Below the pieces are notes generated by a model. The model worked only from the letters and a program-made list of their open reading frames with translations, made no database searches and had not been told where the DNA came from. This document shows positions 9,511 to 17,767 of a DNA stretch of 64,000 nt, piece by piece. A program made the position numbers and the translations under genes. The stretch is taken from the NCBI GenBank assembly GCA_963834015.1, contig CAWIAG010000003.1, positions 868,001 to 932,000 of the forward strand, written 5' to 3'. This DNA comes from FEN-1297 sp963834015 (GTDB lineage Bacteria; Bacteroidota; Ignavibacteria; Ignavibacteriales; Ignavibacteriaceae). The number at the start of each line of letters is the position of its first letter. Position 1 is the first letter of the stretch.

Positions 9511-10701
9511 ATGGGAAAATTTGATTTAAGAAAAATCCAGGAAATTATTTCTAAAATGAATATTGATGGCTGGCTGCTGTATGATTTTAGAGGGTCCAAT
9601 GATGTGGCATTGGATATTCTTGATATCCCCAGAGAAAGCCATTTAACAAGGAGATTTTATTATTTTATTCCCGGAACAGGAAATCCCGTAAAAATTGTAA
9701 ATGCAATTGAAGCTTTTCATTTGGACCATATACCCGGAACCCGGTTAAAATATTCCAGTCATGATTCGCTTCTAAAACACTTAAAAGCGACACTTAAAGA
9801 TTGTAAACGGATTGCAATGGAATACTCCCCTCTTAATGCAATTCCTTATGTTTCTAAAGTTGATGCAGGAACTATTGAACAAATTAAGTCCTGCGGTGTT
9901 GAAATCGTCTCCAGTGGAGATTTAATTTCTTCATTTGCAGCCGTATGGAGTAAGGAGCAATATCTTGATAATATCCCGGTTGCAAATGCCCTAACCGATA
10001 TAGCAAACGGCGCCTTTAACTTTATAAAAAACAAAATCTTAGCCGGCGAAAGCACAAGTGAATTAGAAGTACAAAGATATATTGATCATGAAATTGAAAA
10101 GAGGAATTATGAAACCGAACCTCCCACAATTGTGGGGGTAAATGAAAACAGCGGAAATCCACATTATGGGCCTTCGAAAGAAGATTTTAAGGAAATTAAA
10201 AAAGGCGATTTCGTATTAATCGATTTGTGGGCAAAAAGTAGAAATCCGTCTGCAGTTTGGGCAGATATCACCTGGACTGGTTATGTAGGTGAAACCGTTC
10301 CGGATAAATATACTAAGATATTTAATATTGTGGCAAATGCTCGGGATACGGCTTTTAACCTTGTTGCTAATCGTTTTAAGGAAAGTATCGAAATCAGAGG
10401 ATTCGAAGTTGATGATGTTGCAAGAAATGTAATTATCAAAGCTGGTTTCGGAGAATATTTCTTTCACAGAACAGGCCATTCTATAACTACAGATTTGCAT
10501 GGAAGCGGAGCGCATATGGATAATTATGAAACAAGAGATGAGAGATTACTGCTCCCTTCAACATCATTCTCCATTGAACCGGGAATTTACTTACCTGAAT
10601 TCGGTGTACGCAGTGAAATAGATGTGTTTATTAAACCCGATGGAAGCGTTATTCAAACAGGTGGTGAAAGACAAAAAGAGGTTGTTGCTATATTAAAGTA
10701 A
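9511..10701 (+). CDS. M24-family metallopeptidase (Xaa-Pro aminopeptidase-like)
   Basis: A 396-residue pita-bread peptidase. Residues 1-150 form the creatinase-like N domain and ~160-396 the catalytic domain. All five metal ligands are visible: Asp238 (LIDLW), Asp252 (WADITW), His323 (TGHSIT), Glu356 (SIEPG) and Glu369 (RSEID). This is the dinuclear site of prolidases and aminopeptidase P. A GGAG site stands eight bases before the ATG. It has no signal peptide, so it probably trims peptides in the cytoplasm. Specificity for Xaa-Pro bonds is inferred from the family; proline dipeptidase is an alternative. Confidence 0.9.
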   Translation: MGKFDLRKIQEIISKMNIDGWLLYDFRGSNDVALDILDIPRESHLTRRFYYFIPGTGNPVKIVNAIEAFHLDHIPGTRLKYSSHDSLLKHLKATLKDCKRIAMEYSPLNAIPYVSKVDAGTIEQIKSCGVEIVSSGDLISSFAAVWSKEQYLDNIPVANALTDIANGAFNFIKNKILAGESTSELEVQRYIDHEIEKRNYETEPPTIVGVNENSGNPHYGPSKEDFKEIKKGDFVLIDLWAKSRNPSAVWADITWTGYVGETVPDKYTKIFNIVANARDTAFNLVANRFKESIEIRGFEVDDVARNVIIKAGFGEYFFHRTGHSITTDLHGSGAHMDNYETRDERLLLPSTSFSIEPGIYLPEFGVRSEIDVFIKPDGSVIQTGGERQKEVVAILK

Positions 10702-10786
10702 TAATTAGGCTGAGGCCCTCGGCTGATATCATACAGGATATAAATGTTTTGATAATTATGCGCGTGAAATATTTAAATAGAAGTAT

Positions 10787-10840
10787 ATATCTGTGCCGTG
10801 AACCGGTATTTAGCGGAGCAGATGTCCACAGCACAGATAT
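10787..10840. repeat. Inverted repeat, 10-bp perfect arms
   Basis: ATATCTGTGC at 10787-10796 and its exact complement GCACAGATAT at 10831-10840 enclose 34 bases; three further pairs form after one mismatch. It lies between two convergent gene ends, so it could fold in transcripts from either side. There is no T-run beside it, so it is not a classical intrinsic terminator. Confidence 0.5.
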
Positions 10841-10869
10841 TAGATTGGATATAGTATACAGGCAGTTTA

Positions 10870-12693
10870 CTATTTCATATACATCATCTTTTTAGTCGAG
10901 ATATAATTTCCCGATCTTATTTGATAGAAATATATTCCGCTGGCAAGTTTTGACGCGTCAAAACTTACTGAATAATTTCCGGCTGTTTTATAACCGTTTA
11001 TAAGAGTCTTCACTTCTCTTCCAAGAACATCATAAACTTTTAATGTTACAACTCCATCTTTCGGCAATTGATAGCTGATTATTGTAGATGGATTAAACGG
11101 GTTAGGATAATTTTCAGAAAGTTTATACTCGGCCGGAGTTTGAGCTGCGGTTATTTGCAGAACTGGTTTTTTGGCTAAATCATAATTAAAATATGATGTG
11201 TCACCTAGAATGATATGCGCCTCAATGTCCGCCTCACTCAAAGGAAATAAATTATCCAAATTATTTAAAATCTCCAGGGCATTTTGCTTATCCGCTTTTT
11301 CAAAATGATAGTAAACAAACTTATCAAACAAAGCACATTGAACCACATTATCCTGACCATAACTATTTATTACATCATTAATATGGCTTAACTTATTCAC
11401 CGTATCTACTTCCGCTAAAATTAGACCAGCCATTGCATATAAATCTTTCTTTTTACTATTATTGAATAAAGATTGATATACGTTTTTAACTGAATCAGCA
11501 TTTTGATATAGTTTCTTTAATAAATTTAGAGCATTGAATGAAAAACTGGAATCCGGGTAATTCTCAATCATGTTCAAACAAATTGTCTTTGCAACAGCCA
11601 GATTATTTGCCGCAATCATTTGATTTGCCTGATTTAATTGAGAAAATAAAGGTGAAGCGCTAACTTGAGATGCGTATATATTAGCAGCAGCTTTACTCAA
11701 AGGCGGGTTAGCAATATTATTACTTGAAGTAAGATACGGGTAGTCTGCTACGCCACTCTCACCTGCAATTTCAAAGTTGCTTGGATTAGTAGTTCCCCAC
11801 CAGTCATTTTCAGCATAAACGCCGTTCGAAGACATATTATAAACATTGTAAGTTGTATGTACAAGATTATTATATCCTCCGGTTAAAGGGGAATTATTGC
11901 CAATCATAGGAATCGAATTATTCTGACAAAATATACCGTATGTATTATTCGAAATATTGTTACCGCCAGCAGTCGTTCCATTTCCAAAAGTCGGATCTGA
12001 ACTTGCTGAACAGTTAACGCCATAGCCATTGTTTTGTATAAAATTACCATACAAATAAGGAGAGGAAGAGATTAGATATATTCCATAGTTGGAAATATTA
12101 TGGATGTTACACGTCTGAATAACCGGATTAGAATTATAGAGATAAATACCGTTAGTGCAGTAACTTATTGCAGAATTAGATAGATTTATGTTTGCGCTGT
12201 TTTCATAAATCCCGCTGTAAGCGTTAAGAATTTTACAATACGAAATGGTTCCGCTTGAACCGCTGTTAAATATTATGCCGTTTTGTGAAGATGAATTTGG
12301 CGAAACAAAATTAAAGGTAATGGGAGTCGATGATGAACCACCATTTGCTGTTAATGTCCCATTTACTACCAGAGACCCACCGATAGGGATCTGAAAAGTC
12401 GAGCCGGCATTAAAAGTAATGTTACCTAAAATGTAAGCCCATTCATTGGAGGCCCAGGAATAACTCATCGCATTCGAAAATGACTGAAGATTAGGTATTA
12501 TCTTAGCAAAACAACTCTGGTCTACGGTTACATAGGTATTTTCCCACGATTCTATAAGGCATTGCCCAAAACCTATTCGAAAAAATCCACTATCTGCCCA
12601 ATTAGGTCCTCCACTATTTTTACATAACCAGTATCCACCTATTGCATCACTGCCGTAGCTTACAATTACAACATCATGTCCATTCGAATATGA
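10870..12693 (-). pseudogene. Secreted papain-like (C1) peptidase with beta-helix and T9SS sorting domain, 5' end lost
   Basis: The frame is open from the rearrangement junction near 12690 to the stop at 10870. Its first part is the C-terminal half of a papain fold: GHDVVIVSYG carries the catalytic His, and GYWLCKNSGGPNW, GFFRIGFGQC carry the Asn. The Cys-containing N-terminal half is absent. After it come an Asn/Ser-rich right-handed parallel beta-helix (about 12400-11750), a helical linker, and a C-terminal ~80-residue type IX sorting domain (YPNPFNPSTIISYQLP, then VYDVLGREV, ending KKMMYMK). Translation could still begin at the ATG at 12468, giving a 532-residue helix-plus-sorting-domain protein without a signal peptide, which would not be exported. 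The upstream neighbour is a truncated transposase gene on the other strand. Confidence 0.75.
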
Positions 12694-13356
12694 GCTGTAA
12701 GCCCTTCTTCTACTTACAGGGTCCTTAAGGATGCCGGTTTACTTAATCGCTGGAATAATGTTATGAAGTCCTCTAAAGGTAATGGTTTTGACCAGCCGGC
12801 TACTCCTCACCAGCACTGGCATGTTGATATCAAGTATGTAAACTTTAGAGGTTCTTTCCTTTTTCTTATTTCTGTTATTGACGGATTTTCCCGGTACATT
12901 GTTCATCATGAGCTAAGGCAAAATATGCAGGAGTTTGATGTGCAGCTTACTATCCAAAGAGCCGTAGAAAAGTATCCGGGTTATAAGCCAAGAATTATAT
13001 CTGATAACGGTTCACAATTTATTTCTAATGATTATGCAGCTTATCTAAAATTTGCAGGTTTGCAGCATATTAGAACTTCTGTGGCATATCCTCGGAGCAA
13101 TGGCAAAATTGAACGTTACCATAGAACCGTTAATCAAGAGTGCTTAATGAAGAGTTCTTTGGTTGATCTTGAAGATGCCAGAAAACAAGTTGCCTCATAT
13201 ATTGAATTTTATAATTCTAAAAGACTGCATAGTTTTTTATATTTACTAACGCCTGAAGATTTTTTATTTAATCGTGTTGAGGAGAAACTAAAAGTTCGTG
13301 AGGATAAAATAACTAAGGCTAGATTAAACAGAATTGAGGTTAGAAATGCCAGCTGA
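12694..13356 (+). pseudogene. 5'-truncated DDE integrase-core transposase
   Basis: The frame opens just after an in-frame TGA at 12691-12693 with VSPSSTYRVLKDAGLL, which in related transposases lies ~100 residues into the protein, so the DNA-binding N-terminus is missing. The rve catalytic core is present: first Asp in WHVDIKYV, second Asp in ISDNGSQF, Glu in NGKIERYHR. The end matches the family's YN..RLHS...TPEDFL pattern. The first usable ATG is at 12763. It is the IS3-like integrase type often found as a single ORF. I could not identify paired inverted terminal repeats, so this is a remnant, not a complete element. The minus-strand peptidase fragment begins at the same junction. Confidence 0.8.
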
Positions 13357-13894
13357 ATTTCTACCTTATTTAACTAACTATAAATTCCTATTTTCGCTGA
13401 ACCATTACAGTTTCTTTTTTTAAAGATTTAGTTAGTTGTACATTAATCACACATTGGTTCATCAGCAAGGTAATCAAAGCATGTATAAAAAGATCATCAG
13501 ATCAAGTCCGGGGATGAAATTTGGTTTCGACGGGGTTTAAATAGGGAAGAATTGTAGACCGTGTTTTTATTAAGTACACGTTAACGAATTGATTATTAAA
13601 TACTAAATGATGAAGAAATCTTTGACGGGAATGAATTCGCTCTTGCTGCTTAATTAAAAGTAAATCTGCACATTTATTAAGTCCTTACGTACCGGGATTT
13701 AATAAGCGACGTTTAGATACGAATGTATAAGCCCGGCATCGCTGGTTCGAGTTTGTCTTTACTGTTCATTTGACAAAAAGTAACAACAACCATTACAACA
13801 GGTGGTGCAACAATAATGTGTTTTTTTCCGTACCGCTGCAATGGCATTTTAAAATCAAATTATTAGTTTATCCTTACAGGCCTGCTTTAAAAAT
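13357..13894. other. Gene-poor stretch around the partial tmRNA
   Basis: Bases 13357-13509 follow the truncated transposase and presumably include the residual end of that element; GCTGAACC near 13396 and GGTTCATCAG near 13456 are weakly complementary. Bases 13750-13894, between the recognisable tmRNA part and the cytochrome gene, hold nothing I can assign. Confidence 0.5.
13510..13750 (+). ncRNA. ssrA: tmRNA, 5' part with tag reading frame; 3' end not found
   Basis: The sequence starts with GGGGATGAAATTTGGTTTCG followed by ACGGGG, the hallmark 5' acceptor strand and D-loop region of tmRNA. The tag frame at 13603-13653 reads (L)NDEEIFDGNEFALAA then TAA; the ALAA ending is the normal proteolysis tag signature. 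tmRNA rescues stalled ribosomes and marks the nascent chain for degradation. After the tag a complete tmRNA needs ~200 more bases of pseudoknots, a T-arm and an acceptor strand complementary to GGGGATG. I see CCGGG/CCCGG pairing (13698-13735) and a lone GGTTCGAG near 13743, but no CATCCCC-like strand before the next gene. The end coordinate is therefore arbitrary. Confidence 0.7.
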
Positions 13895-15238
13895 CTATTT
13901 ATATTTCTGTACTTCCTTCAGTATGTATGCTGCTACAGCTTGCGCCTGAGCCTGGTTTAACCCGGGATTGGGCATAGGCGGGTACCCAGGGTTATTTTGA
14001 GTCGGACTTAAAATAAATGTTACGAGTTTGGCAACATCACCATTATATTTGGGAAGCGTTTCTTTATACGGGGGGCCTACAACTTTATGATCAAAGGAAT
14101 GGCATGCAGAACAAATATTATTATAAATATCTTTACCGCTGATAACCGGCGGTGTATTTGCTTCGTTAATTTTCTGCATTGTATCTTCAAAATTCTGACC
14201 TAAAACTAATGCCTGTTTTGCATTAGCCTCGCCAATCGTAGTTTGGTCTGAAATTATTACCGCTAAAATTGTAAAAAGAACCGAGATAAATAAATGCATG
14301 CTGTATTTTGCATTCGAGTTCTTATACATAACATACAAATAATGATATCCTAAAAAAAGTAGAAGCAAAGCAATTGTAACAAAGGCAAAGACAGCTCTTG
14401 TTAAAGTGCTTTCCGGTAATGCCGAAACATTTACAAATAAAAAAACAGGAATAATAATTGAAGTAAACGAAGTAATATTTAGACCCAGTTTTCTTACTAA
14501 TTCTTTGTAATCCTGATCTAATCCTTTGATTCCGCCATCCCAATAAAAAAAACTGAATAAAATTACAGCGCCTGTAAATGCACCTGCAAGTAAAAGAAAA
14601 GAAATAAATCGTGTTATAACAATCCATGAAAATAATACTGAAAACATATTGCTGTCATTCCAACCGGATTGATATATTGCCACAGTCAGGCCGGACACAA
14701 ACACCCATAATCCGATTATTAATAACAATATGCCCAATCTGCCGGATTTAGTACTTAACTTTGAACTTCCGCTTCGTAAAGCATTTAATTCCGCTTCCAG
14801 GTTTGATTCGTCGGTTTTTAATTCTTTAATTGAATTAAAAATATCATTAAATGCTGTAGAATATCTGAAAGTATATATAAGGATAAGCCCGGCAGCTACC
14901 AGCAGACATGCACCCGTCAGATAACTTACAACTATTAGGTTTTCATTATGAAAAATCTGGACAAAAATTAATATTGAAGTTAAAAGCGGCATTATTCCCA
15001 GGGCAATACCAATGCTTTTATTTATTGTTACTATTTCTATTAAATCTTTAGCAAAACGGATATAGAGATTATTTCCTTCTTTAATTCCCTTCCTCCTGTA
15101 AAACAATGATATAGCAGTTCCCCCCAGAATGATACTTATAAAAGGAATGAACAGAAATAGAATCAACATTGATATATAACGCAATAAAGTAATGTGTTCG
15201 GGCGAAAGAGGTATGACTAATTTATCCAGGAAATCCAT
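13895..15238 (-). CDS. Membrane protein with C-terminal monohaem cytochrome c domain
   Basis: A 447-residue protein. Residues 1-345 contain about eight hydrophobic segments of no family I recognise, with a hydrophilic loop near 140-165. The C-terminal ~85 residues are a class I cytochrome c: haem motif CSACH (Cys376-His380) and candidate Met ligand in GYPPMPNPG. It is the last gene of the oxidase cluster, 21 bp after haem O synthase. Subunit II here lacks a fused cytochrome c domain, so this protein may be the membrane-tethered electron donor to the CuA site (inference). The haem domain would face the periplasm. Confidence 0.8.
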   Translation of the reverse strand: MDFLDKLVIPLSPEHITLLRYISMLILFLFIPFISIILGGTAISLFYRRKGIKEGNNLYIRFAKDLIEIVTINKSIGIALGIMPLLTSILIFVQIFHNENLIVVSYLTGACLLVAAGLILIYTFRYSTAFNDIFNSIKELKTDESNLEAELNALRSGSSKLSTKSGRLGILLLIIGLWVFVSGLTVAIYQSGWNDSNMFSVLFSWIVITRFISFLLLAGAFTGAVILFSFFYWDGGIKGLDQDYKELVRKLGLNITSFTSIIIPVFLFVNVSALPESTLTRAVFAFVTIALLLLFLGYHYLYVMYKNSNAKYSMHLFISVLFTILAVIISDQTTIGEANAKQALVLGQNFEDTMQKINEANTPPVISGKDIYNNICSACHSFDHKVVGPPYKETLPKYNGDVAKLVTFILSPTQNNPGYPPMPNPGLNQAQAQAVAAYILKEVQKYK

Positions 15239-15259
15239 TTATCTCTCACTTCTTCGATA

Positions 15260-16180
15260 TTAAATGAAAAGTTTTTCTATTGATAATAAGAGTACCACCA
15301 AAACTGCAAAAATATTGATCTCTCTAAATGCAAATTTGAACCAAATATTGTTTTCAGAAGGTTTTAACAACCTTAAAGCGTTCCACATTAGCCATACGCC
15401 GGAAACAAGTATGCCGGTGTATATAATTTTATTATCTATTAAACCGAATAAAGGTAACAGCGTACTTACAACAAAAGTCGAGGCAATCCATATAAATGTT
15501 ATTCGTGAAAGCTGCTCCATATTAAAGATCTGAGTTAAAGTCGGGAATCCCGCCTGTTCGTAATCCTTTCCAAAAATCAAAAGAAGAAGCCAGAAATGTG
15601 GAATCTGCCAGATAAAGAAAAAGAATCCTAAAATTAAAATTTGCGGGTCAAAGATATTGCCGCCTCCGGCTACCCATCCTACCATCGGGGGCAGCGCTCC
15701 AACAAGAGAACCGGGAATTATTGCCAATGAACTTCGCTTTTTTAAAGGAGTATAAACGAAGTTATACCAAAAAAGATTCAATAAACCTATTGACAAGGCT
15801 AATAATCCTGAGCCCGAAAACAATATGATTGATCCGCTGATAATTAAAAATAAAGCGAATACTAAGGCATTTTTTGCCGAAATTTTACCGGAAGGAATCG
15901 GCCTGTTGCGGGTTCTTTTCATCAATGAATCAGTATCCCGCTCCTGGTAATGGTTAATCACCGCTGAACCTGAGGAAAGCAGTAAAATACCTAAAGCAGG
16001 CGCAATAATTGCCATTGTAAGTTTTCCGGTACAGCAAATAAACCCGAACATACATGTTAGCGTTACAAAAGTAGTTATTCTCAACTTTGTCAATTCAATT
16101 AAAACGTTAAGCTTTTCTTTAAAACTTAAATGAAGTTTTTTTATTCCCGGTATATTTAAAGCGTCAATTTCCATTTTCAT
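15260..16180 (-). CDS. ctaB: Protohaem IX farnesyltransferase (haem O synthase)
   Basis: An UbiA-family prenyltransferase that converts haem B to haem O for the oxidase. The first Asp-rich motif is present as NHYQERDTDSLMKRT followed by RNRPIPSGK, diagnostic for CtaB/CyoE. About eight to nine membrane segments; 306 residues, the normal length. Its start overlaps the end of coxB by four bases, so translation is probably coupled. No haem A synthase (CtaA) is seen in the window; whether the enzyme uses haem A or O cannot be decided here. Confidence 0.95.
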   Translation of the reverse strand: MKMEIDALNIPGIKKLHLSFKEKLNVLIELTKLRITTFVTLTCMFGFICCTGKLTMAIIAPALGILLLSSGSAVINHYQERDTDSLMKRTRNRPIPSGKISAKNALVFALFLIISGSIILFSGSGLLALSIGLLNLFWYNFVYTPLKKRSSLAIIPGSLVGALPPMVGWVAGGGNIFDPQILILGFFFFIWQIPHFWLLLLIFGKDYEQAGFPTLTQIFNMEQLSRITFIWIASTFVVSTLLPLFGLIDNKIIYTGILVSGVWLMWNALRLLKPSENNIWFKFAFREINIFAVLVVLLLSIEKLFI

Positions 16181-16833
16181 AGACTGGTTTTAATTGTTGA
16201 TGTTGAATCAGTGGCCGAATTTACACTATGTTTTTTCTTCATAAGCCAATCGTCAAATTGTTCTTTAGGCAGTACAACAACCGTACTCAACATATATGAA
16301 TGCATTAAACCGCAATATTCGGCGCAGTACACTTCATAACTTCCAACGCGGGTTGGAAGGAACCACGTAGTATTTACCCGTCCAGGGATGATATCCTTCT
16401 TAATTCTAAATGCCGGTACATAAAAAGAATGATCCACATCTTTAGAATGAAGTTGTAATTTAACCGGTTTATTTAAAGTACAGTATAATGTGTCTGTCTG
16501 GAATCCGTCCGGATATTTGAAGGACCAACTCCACATTTGGGCATAAACATCAACAACCATGGCATCTTTGGGTATGTCGTTCATTTGTTTATATCCCGTC
16601 CAGCCGAAATAAAACATTATTACAACTAAAATCAGAGGAATCACCGTCCATGTAATTTCCAGCGGAATACTACCTTCAATATTTTTCGCTTTTTTATTTT
16701 TCTTACTGTTATACTTGATAACGAATGTAATCATTAATGTTGTTATTAATAGAAGAAAGAAAACGCAGACAACAACAATGAATATAAATGTATTATCAAC
16801 CGGCTGAACAAAATTTGATGCATCAGCTAACAT
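16177..16833 (-). CDS. coxB: Cytochrome c oxidase subunit II (CuA)
   Basis: The 218-residue subunit that receives electrons from cytochrome c. Two N-terminal membrane helices are followed by a periplasmic cupredoxin domain with the complete dinuclear CuA site: Cys170, Glu172, Cys174, His178 and Met181 in YCAEYCGLMHSYM, with the upstream His in DVDHSFYVPAF. The protein ends soon after the cupredoxin fold, so unlike caa3-type subunit II it carries no fused cytochrome c domain. The gene sits between ctaF and ctaB with 4-bp spacing and a 4-bp overlap. Confidence 0.96.
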   Translation of the reverse strand: MLADASNFVQPVDNTFIFIVVVCVFFLLLITTLMITFVIKYNSKKNKKAKNIEGSIPLEITWTVIPLILVVIMFYFGWTGYKQMNDIPKDAMVVDVYAQMWSWSFKYPDGFQTDTLYCTLNKPVKLQLHSKDVDHSFYVPAFRIKKDIIPGRVNTTWFLPTRVGSYEVYCAEYCGLMHSYMLSTVVVLPKEQFDDWLMKKKHSVNSATDSTSTIKTSL

Positions 16834-16837
16834 TTTT

Positions 16838-17137
16838 TCACCTTCCGTAATAAGAGTAATCGGAAAATAGCAGCGTTAAAGAGACTAAGATGAAAAATAA
16901 CGCTACAAATATGAAAACTTTAAAAGTTCTCTGTTCTGATTTTAAATGCATGAACTCAGTTAAGACTAAGTACGATTTTACTACGGCAATCAGAATTGCC
17001 ACAACTATACTAAGCTTTCCAAAGTTAATCCCGGCTACGGCTGCAGTTAAGCCTGTTAATGCTACCAGCGCCAGCCAGACCAATATATAAATACCATAAC
17101 TATGTGAGTGATTATCATGCAATTTTTTATCATCCAT
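16838..17137 (-). CDS. ctaF: Cytochrome c oxidase subunit IV, prokaryotic type
   Basis: A 99-residue protein with three hydrophobic segments and the short motif AVVKSYLVLTEFMHLKSEQR, typical of the small prokaryotic COX4 subunit (CtaF/CyoD-like). It stabilises the subunit I-III core. It has a histidine-bearing N-terminus (DDKKLHDNHSHSYG). It lies nine bases after coxC and four before coxB in the same operon. Confidence 0.9.
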   Translation of the reverse strand: MDDKKLHDNHSHSYGIYILVWLALVALTGLTAAVAGINFGKLSIVVAILIAVVKSYLVLTEFMHLKSEQRTFKVFIFVALFFILVSLTLLFSDYSYYGR

Positions 17138-17146
17138 ACCGGATCC

Positions 17147-17767
17147 TTAAGTTATAAGATAAAATAAAGGGAAAAGGAAAATCCAGATAATATCTACAAG
17201 GTGCCAGTACAACCCGGCTGCCTCAAGTTTAATATAATTATCTTCAGTAATTTTATTCCTGATAGTAAATACAGTCATAAATCCTATCACTGTCATTCCG
17301 ACCAGAACATGCAAACCATGCAGGCCAACCATGCAATAATATAATCCAAAATAAAGAATTTGACCCGGAGGACGGCTTGATAAAATCGCTGAACCGGGAT
17401 AATTTCCGACTTTAAATTCATGACTCCATTCTATAACTTTATTCACCATGAAAGTAAGACCGAATAATATGGTTACTATCTGAAAAAAGACAGACAATCC
17501 CTTTTTCCCCCGCTGCAATGCAACAAGGGATAATACCATTGTTAAACTGCTAGTTAAAAGAATAACAGTATTTAACGTACCCAGGAAAGTATTCATTTCT
17601 TTTGAGGCAATACTAAAATCCTGCTGATGTGTAAATCTATAAACCGAGTACATAAAGAACAGGCCTCCGAACAATAAAAGTTCGGAAAAAAGAAACAGCC
17701 ACATTCCCATTCTGCTTCTTATATCATCTCTGTGAACATCAGGAATAATTTTTTCTTTAATACTCAC
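17147..17767 (-). CDS. coxC: Cytochrome c oxidase subunit III
   Basis: A 206-residue, five-helix COX3 protein. Recognisable family segments are RMGMWLFLFSELLLFGGLF, near the N-terminus, and the C-terminal GLHGLHVLVG followed by GLYWHLVDIIWIFLFPLFYL. It contains the structural lipid-binding elements of the core but no redox cofactor. The start overlaps the coxA stop by four bases, so the two are translationally coupled. Confidence 0.95.
   Translation of the reverse strand: MSIKEKIIPDVHRDDIRSRMGMWLFLFSELLLFGGLFFMYSVYRFTHQQDFSIASKEMNTFLGTLNTVILLTSSLTMVLSLVALQRGKKGLSVFFQIVTILFGLTFMVNKVIEWSHEFKVGNYPGSAILSSRPPGQILYFGLYYCMVGLHGLHVLVGMTVIGFMTVFTIRNKITEDNYIKLEAAGLYWHLVDIIWIFLFPLFYLIT

Noticed and set aside
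10216..10515. Antisense open frame inside the M24 peptidase gene
   Set aside because: It is a shadow of the real gene, which has all metal ligands; no ribosome-binding site or family match.
10706..10726. GGCTGAGG/CCTCGGCT hairpin as a terminator for the M24 gene
   Set aside because: The loop would be too tight for the full stem and no T-run follows.
13738..13760. GGTTCGAG taken as the tmRNA T-arm
   Set aside because: The flanking bases do not form a five-pair stem and no acceptor strand follows, so it does not complete the molecule.
13653..13894. Group I intron splitting the tmRNA T-loop
   Set aside because: Only ~150 bp remain before the next gene, and no 3' exon with an acceptor strand is present.
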